A stretch of 64,000 bases of DNA. Origin: Mucilaginibacter sp. OK098 (lineage in GTDB: Bacteria; Bacteroidota; Bacteroidia; Sphingobacteriales; Sphingobacteriaceae). The number at the start of each line of letters is the position of its first letter. The first letter of the stretch is position 1. Positions 59,670 to 64,000 of the stretch are shown in pieces. The notes below the pieces were generated by a model. It did no database searches, was not told the origin of the DNA, and saw nothing but the letters and a program-made list of their open reading frames with translations. The stretch spans positions 62,001-126,000 of the forward strand of contig NZ_FRCM01000004.1 of NCBI RefSeq assembly GCF_900142915.1, in the 5' to 3' direction. Made by a program: the position numbers and the translations under genes.

Positions 59670-60911
59670 TTAATCGATCACAGGAAGCGGTATTGGCTCT
59701 TCGTGGGCTAATTTCTTAATAGTTACCGGTTCACCTATCCACTTGGTACATGCAAATATGATGAGCACAGCAACAGACAACACAGAATAGCTTACACCTA
59801 ACCATACCTGGCTTTTAATAGACAAGGCACTTACTACCGTATAGCTGAATGCCGAGGTAAATATAATATAGCCTCCACCTGCTAATCCACTGGCTTTGCC
59901 GCCATTGTTTGTAAACCGGGTGAGTAAATAGGACAATACATTATTAAATATAAACCCTATGGCGGCATGCAGGATGATTACGTAAGCTAATAATGTATAA
60001 ATATTATGCAGGTAGCCGGTAAAAATAGTTAGGCCAATGGCAACAATTGACTGCACACTTGCCGCGATCAATATTTTCTTTACAAATGGCCTGGTGATGA
60101 AATACTTTGACAAAAGACCGCCTGCCAGCACGGATACGCCGGAAATAAGTGAAGCATTTCCGGTTACCGTTGCCGGGTAATGCATTAACTTTTCAATTAA
60201 AAAAGGACTGGTCATACCGTAAACCAGCATCATAGCGTAAGTTAAAGCTAATACTACCATGCCCACAGTAAAGTCTTTTGTTTTTATCATCAATCCGTAA
60301 GCGCCCGCTATTTGTTTCAGGTTAAAGGGATGTTTTTGTTTGATTGATTCTCCGCTGATAATTAACTCCAGGGTCACTAACAATAAGCCAAAATATCCAA
60401 GAAAATTAAAATTGGCCTGCCACCCCAAATGGAATTGAAGATAGCCGCCTATAAATGGCGCAATAATAGGCGCCGATGCCCAAATAACTGAAAACAAGCT
60501 GGTATAGTGTTTTAATTTGTCGCCCGAATACAAGTCAATAAACAAAGCGCGCTTACTTACTACAATGGTGGCCACCATAATACCCTGAATGGCACGCATC
60601 AGGTAAATAACGTGCAGACTTTCTGAACGGGCAATAATAAAGCTTGCCGCGCTGAAAAAAAGTAAGCCGATCACACTTGGCAAATAACGCCCGAAACTGT
60701 CAAGCAAGCTGCCGATAAATAACTGGCAGATCCCGTAGCTGATTAGATAAATGGATATGGTTAACTGGATGGCTGAGGGAACGGTATGTAACTTTGAAGC
60801 CATATCAGGCAGGGAGGGGATATATACGTCGAGTGCGAAGCCCGAAAGCGGGATTAGCGCAAAACCAAGTATGGTGCTTGCTCTCTTATTTGATTCATCA
60901 ATTCTTTTCAT
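59670..60911 (-). CDS. Bcr/CflA-type MFS drug efflux transporter
   Basis: A 413-residue protein with 12 membrane segments and the DHA1-family signature early in the protein (PLSGFALDVYIPSLPDMASKL, about 22-43) and QLFIGSLLDSFGRY (about 63-76). Bcr/CflA proteins export drugs such as bicyclomycin. It is the second gene of a leftward pair with the AraC regulator (89 nt gap). A TAGCTTTG box at 60934-60941 (minus strand) ends 22 nt before its ATG, so it may have its own promoter. Confidence 0.88.
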   Translation of the reverse strand: MKRIDESNKRASTILGFALIPLSGFALDVYIPSLPDMASKLHTVPSAIQLTISIYLISYGICQLFIGSLLDSFGRYLPSVIGLLFFSAASFIIARSESLHVIYLMRAIQGIMVATIVVSKRALFIDLYSGDKLKHYTSLFSVIWASAPIIAPFIGGYLQFHLGWQANFNFLGYFGLLLVTLELIISGESIKQKHPFNLKQIAGAYGLMIKTKDFTVGMVVLALTYAMMLVYGMTSPFLIEKLMHYPATVTGNASLISGVSVLAGGLLSKYFITRPFVKKILIAASVQSIVAIGLTIFTGYLHNIYTLLAYVIILHAAIGFIFNNVLSYLLTRFTNNGGKASGLAGGGYIIFTSAFSYTVVSALSIKSQVWLGVSYSVLSVAVLIIFACTKWIGEPVTIKKLAHEEPIPLPVID

Positions 60912-60933
60912 TGTGATGTATTATTAATTAGCG

Positions 60934-60941
60934 CAAAGCTA
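60934..60941 (-). promoter_or_regulatory. Putative -7 box (TAGCTTTG) before the MFS pump
   Basis: The minus-strand box matches TAnnTTTG and is identical to the one before the AraC gene at 61939. It ends 22 nt before the MFS ATG. No -33 element at the usual spacing was found. Confidence 0.35.
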
Positions 60942-61000
60942 AAGCGATAACACACACACGGGTAATACAAATCAAATTGATGATTATACAAATCAAAGGT

Positions 61001-61918
61001 TTAATTACTTGCCATTTTCAGGGTTTCGCGGAACAGCAAAGGGGTAGTGCTTGCATATTGTTTAAAATACTTATTGAAGTGCGACGGATAATCAAAACCC
61101 AGGCAGTAGGCAATCTCGGCAGCATCCCAGTTGGTATTCAGCAATAAAATTTTGGCTTCAGCAATAATGCGCTCGTGAATAATGGCGCTAGTGGTTTTTC
61201 CGGTGGTGCGTTTAACCAGGTTGTTCAGGTAATTGACGTGAACATTTAAGCGCTCAGCATAAGCAGATGGCATTGTTAACTGTAATGGATTTGACGGAGA
61301 ATCTACAGGGAATTGCTGGTCGAGTAAACTAAAAAAACGCGAAGATAGCCGATCAGCCGGGTTAATACTTTTGATTTGGCCCGGCTGCTGCAGCTTGATC
61401 CCTTCATGAATCAGGGTTTGCAGTACGTTGCGGATCATGTCGTATTTGAATTTATAGGTACCTTCCAACAACTCTTCCATATCAGTAAAATAGCGCGAAA
61501 AACGAATTAAATCGTCATCATTCAGTATAAATACAGATTGAAGCGAATCGTTAAATAGCGGGCTTTCATATTTTATTTCATTCTTTAGTCCGCTTGAAAA
61601 AAAAGCATCGTTAAAAAGGCAGTAAAAGCCTCCCTGGCCTTCATCAAGCGCTTGATATGATGAGGGGGTTGATGGGTTTGAAAACAGGATCGCCGGTTTT
61701 TCTATCAACGTCTCTTTATTATTTGACAAATGTACACCCTTGCCGGTTACCAGGCATATTTTGTAATAATCGCGGCGATTATAGGGCGCCACCCGGTTCA
61801 CGGTACACCTTCGCTTTACATTAAAGTGGGCACCTCCAATGTTATTCTGCATTTCTTTGGGGATATGCTGCCTTGTGCGCTCATAAAACTGTTCAAGTGT
61901 TTCTGTTTTAATATCCAT
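61001..61918 (-). CDS. AraC-family transcriptional regulator
   Basis: A 305-residue protein from the ATG at 61918 (MDIKTETLEQFYERTRQHIP); an ATG at 61930 adds four residues. The N-terminal sensing region has LVTGKGVHLSNNKETLIEKPAILFSNPSTP. The C-terminal HTH region (about 215-300) has LNVHVNYLNNLVKRTTGKTTSAIIHERIIAEAKILLLNTNW and EIAYCLGFDYPSHFNKYFKQYAS. AraC regulators beside Bcr pumps often control the pump, here 89 nt downstream on the same strand. Effector unknown. Confidence 0.9.
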   Translation of the reverse strand: MDIKTETLEQFYERTRQHIPKEMQNNIGGAHFNVKRRCTVNRVAPYNRRDYYKICLVTGKGVHLSNNKETLIEKPAILFSNPSTPSSYQALDEGQGGFYCLFNDAFFSSGLKNEIKYESPLFNDSLQSVFILNDDDLIRFSRYFTDMEELLEGTYKFKYDMIRNVLQTLIHEGIKLQQPGQIKSINPADRLSSRFFSLLDQQFPVDSPSNPLQLTMPSAYAERLNVHVNYLNNLVKRTTGKTTSAIIHERIIAEAKILLLNTNWDAAEIAYCLGFDYPSHFNKYFKQYASTTPLLFRETLKMASN

Positions 61919-61938
61919 CAGATTATACATTTCAAACT

Positions 61939-61946
61939 CAAAGCTA
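61939..61946 (-). promoter_or_regulatory. Putative -7 box (TAGCTTTG) before the AraC gene
   Basis: On the minus strand the TAnnTTTG box ends 8 nt before the ATG at 61930 and 20 nt before the ATG at 61918. A CAAA/TTTG element is 16 nt upstream, a little close. Confidence 0.35.
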
Positions 61947-62208
61947 CAAAGTCTTTACTACGCAAATCAACCCCAACTGTAAAGCTGCGGCTATTTTACA
62001 TTGATTTTACAATATGGTTGTTGCTTTTTAAATGGGTACCAGGCTTTGGGGAGCAACTTTGTATATTCTAAATCCAGGGAACCACAGGGCCTTATAATTT
62101 ATTAAAGCAGCATTGTTTTAGATTTTACCTATATTATCCTGTATACCAATACCGTAGAACCTGTTCAAAAAATCGTATTTTAGATTAAAATATTTACACC
62201 TACCGAAA

Positions 62209-64000
62209 ATGCATTTACCAAAGCCGATACCATACCTTATCAAGGTAGTGTTTTTTTGCCTTTGCCTTAATTATGCACAAGGCCAATCCGTGCTGATCCA
62301 ACAGGAGCAGCACAGGCTCCCCTTCATAAAAGACAGCATCGGCCAGGTAAACTGCCTAAACCGGATAGGAATGCTTTACCACCTAAAAAACGCCGATAGC
62401 TGTTTCTATTACGGCATTAAGGCTAAAGCTATAGCGATGAGACTCCATTACCCCAAAGGAAAAACGGATGCAGACAACGTTATTGCTTCTGCGCTTTACC
62501 TGAGTGGGTTGTACAGGGAGTCGCTGGATTTGTTCAGTAAAGAGTTGTTAGCTTACAGGCAACAAGCAGATACGGCAAACACAGCCCAGGCATTATTGAA
62601 CATGGCGACAGTGTATGCAGAAATTGGAGACAGCGTGAAAGCTAAAGTACTTTCCCGCCAGGCTATCCAAACCGGCAGAAGACTGAAACAGGACAGTATT
62701 ATGAGCCTGGTATATGCCAATTATTGCCTGGTTAATGCCGCACTTCCTGATGACAGTGTTAGCTATTACCTGGATAGATCAAGAAAGGTTGCAGCAAGGT
62801 ATAAAGATGAGCGGATGCTGATCGCTATCCTGCAGATAAAAGCGAATAACCTGCTTAATAAAGGGAGGAAACAGGAAGCCCTGCCGCTGATCAAGCAATC
62901 TTTATCCGAATCGCGGGATGACGGGCTGGAATATTTTGAGATCAACTCGTTTGGATTATATGCCGCTTATTATGCAGACAAACCTGACAGTGTACTGAGT
63001 TACTATAATCGTGCCTACAAGCTGGTTCAGGAAAGGGGTTATGTTTTCATGAGGGTTAAGGTACTAAAGGTTATTTTAGCTTATACCGAAATGTCGGGCA
63101 ATAAGGATAAAATCGTAGGCGTTCACAATTTAATGGAAACGGCCTTAACGGCCGAGAATGATAAACTAAAAAAATTCATTGGCGATTACATCAAGTATAA
63201 TGCGATACAGGATGATAACACGTTGCTGGGAATCAGTAATAAAAGCAATAAAACCAAGATCTGGCTGTTGATTGCTGTTTGTACAGTAAGTATCCTGTTG
63301 ATCCTGATCGTTTCCCGTCAGTACCAGATCTCCCGCCATTTAAACCGGAAGATTGTCCAACAGAACAACCAAATGCAAAAAACGCTGATTGATTTGGAGC
63401 AGAGCCAGGAAGACAATACCCGGATGATGCAGATAGTAGCCCATGATCTGCGCAACCCCATTGGCGGAATAACCTCGGTAGCGACTATAATGCTGGAAGA
63501 CGAGGACCGATCGGCTGAAGACAGGATGATGCTGGAGCTTATTAAAACTTCAGGTCAAAACTCGCTTGAATTAGTAAGCGACCTGCTCCAGGTGCACACC
63601 CGGGTAGAAAACTTGAAAATAGAACCTGTAGACCTATCACTCATGTTGCATTATTGTGTTGACCTGTTGCGTTACAAGGCAGATGCCAAAGGGCAATATA
63701 TTAATTTACAAACCACACCTGTTATTTTATCTGTAAACCGGGAAAAGATGTGGCGGGTAGTTAGCAACCTGATTGCCAACGCAATTAAGTTTAGTCCTAG
63801 TGGCGCAAGTATCCTTGTAAAACTGGAAGAAAAAGAAAAACATGTAATTATTGCCGTAGAAGATCATGGTATCGGAATCCCTGTAGAGATAAAAGATAAA
63901 ATATTTGACATGTTTACCGAAGCAAGAAGACCCGGAACAGCCGGAGAACAGCCGTTTGGTTTAGGATTAGCCATTTCCAAACAAATTGTAGAGGCACATG
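62209..64000 (+). CDS. TPR-sensor histidine kinase (3' end beyond window)
   Basis: Open from ATG 62209 to the window edge, giving at least 597 residues. An N-terminal signal or membrane-anchor segment (about 8-25, NYAQG) is followed by TPR-like repeats (about 40-330, e.g. ALYLSGLYRESLDLFSKELL and LLNMATVYAEIGDSVKAKVLSRQAI). A membrane segment (about 351-372) and coiled coil lead to a HisKA domain with H412 in VAHDLRNPIGG. The HATPase follows with N box LIANAIKFS (N524), G1 EDHGIGIP (G554, G556) and G2 FGLGLAI. The protein is close to complete, missing only the last HATPase residues, unless it also carries a receiver domain. Periplasmic TPR sensing is inferred. Confidence 0.9.
   Translation, partial: MHLPKPIPYLIKVVFFCLCLNYAQGQSVLIQQEQHRLPFIKDSIGQVNCLNRIGMLYHLKNADSCFYYGIKAKAIAMRLHYPKGKTDADNVIASALYLSGLYRESLDLFSKELLAYRQQADTANTAQALLNMATVYAEIGDSVKAKVLSRQAIQTGRRLKQDSIMSLVYANYCLVNAALPDDSVSYYLDRSRKVAARYKDERMLIAILQIKANNLLNKGRKQEALPLIKQSLSESRDDGLEYFEINSFGLYAAYYADKPDSVLSYYNRAYKLVQERGYVFMRVKVLKVILAYTEMSGNKDKIVGVHNLMETALTAENDKLKKFIGDYIKYNAIQDDNTLLGISNKSNKTKIWLLIAVCTVSILLILIVSRQYQISRHLNRKIVQQNNQMQKTLIDLEQSQEDNTRMMQIVAHDLRNPIGGITSVATIMLEDEDRSAEDRMMLELIKTSGQNSLELVSDLLQVHTRVENLKIEPVDLSLMLHYCVDLLRYKADAKGQYINLQTTPVILSVNREKMWRVVSNLIANAIKFSPSGASILVKLEEKEKHVIIAVEDHGIGIPVEIKDKIFDMFTEARRPGTAGEQPFGLGLAISKQIVEAH

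Noticed and set aside
1..64000. CRISPR arrays, tRNA and rRNA genes, insertion sequences
   Set aside because: No regularly spaced direct repeats, tRNA cloverleaf, rRNA-like or transposase sequence was found by eye. A small or diverged tRNA could be missed without a computed search.

Overview
The window looks like a chromosomal stretch of a Bacteroidota bacterium, most likely family Sphingobacteriaceae (Mucilaginibacter or Pedobacter type). The evidence is a SusC/SusD pair with its FecR and ECF sigma regulators, a DAHP synthase-chorismate mutase fusion, many TAnnTTTG (-7) promoter boxes, several M56/BlaI and LytTR systems, and many secreted glycosidases. No rRNA, tRNA, CRISPR array, integrase or intact insertion sequence was seen. 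The taxonomic call is inference from gene content.

Layout. 1-12.4 kb: a truncated DinB-like gene, a GH106-like rhamnosidase, then a leftward polysaccharide-utilisation-like operon (sigma factor, FecR anti-sigma, SusC, SusD, secreted YdcF-like protein) and a secreted protein of unknown function. 12.6-25.3 kb: an ArsB-type permease, a LytS/LytTR two-component pair divergent from an outer-membrane receptor-like protein, an AraC regulator divergent from a GH78-like rhamnosidase, a GlxA-type regulator, an exported DJ-1 protein carrying a metal-binding domain, and proline dehydrogenase. 25.5-35.7 kb: an S4 protein with aroB, a sterol desaturase-like protein, a sugar isomerase-like protein, a tandem pair of membrane proteins whose first copy is frameshifted, and then pheA, DAHP synthase-chorismate mutase, aroA and aroC. 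A Phe/Tyr-rich leader peptide and terminator/antiterminator pair precede pheA. 35.8-48.7 kb: an MFS transporter, a YafQ-type toxin with a frameshifted antitoxin, a LOG protein, a GH2 exo-glucosaminidase/mannosidase-like enzyme, a sialidase-like propeller, an S41 peptidase/MarR pair, a likely copper-related trio, a small double-glycine leader peptide gene, a lipoprotein hydrolase and a HAD phosphatase. 48.9-64 kb: an unusual cytochrome P450, a BlaI/BlaR1 pair with a second receptor paralogue, a toxin-antitoxin pair with a PIN toxin interrupted by a stop codon, a GH32 fructosidase, an SDR enzyme, an OmpA lipoprotein, a Bcr-type MFS pump with an AraC regulator, and a TPR-histidine kinase that runs off the right edge.

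Functional reading. The window joins plant or microbial polysaccharide use (rhamnosides, fructans, amino-sugar or mannose glycans) with core aromatic amino acid synthesis. The strongest regulatory structure is the three-segment attenuator before pheA. Other points worth following are the six-cysteine double-glycine peptide, several repressor or small-gene promoters in which the -7 box lies only 3-10 nt from the ATG, palindromes placed inside two of those promoters, two toxin-antitoxin modules that each have one broken partner, and several families of short palindromic repeats between genes.
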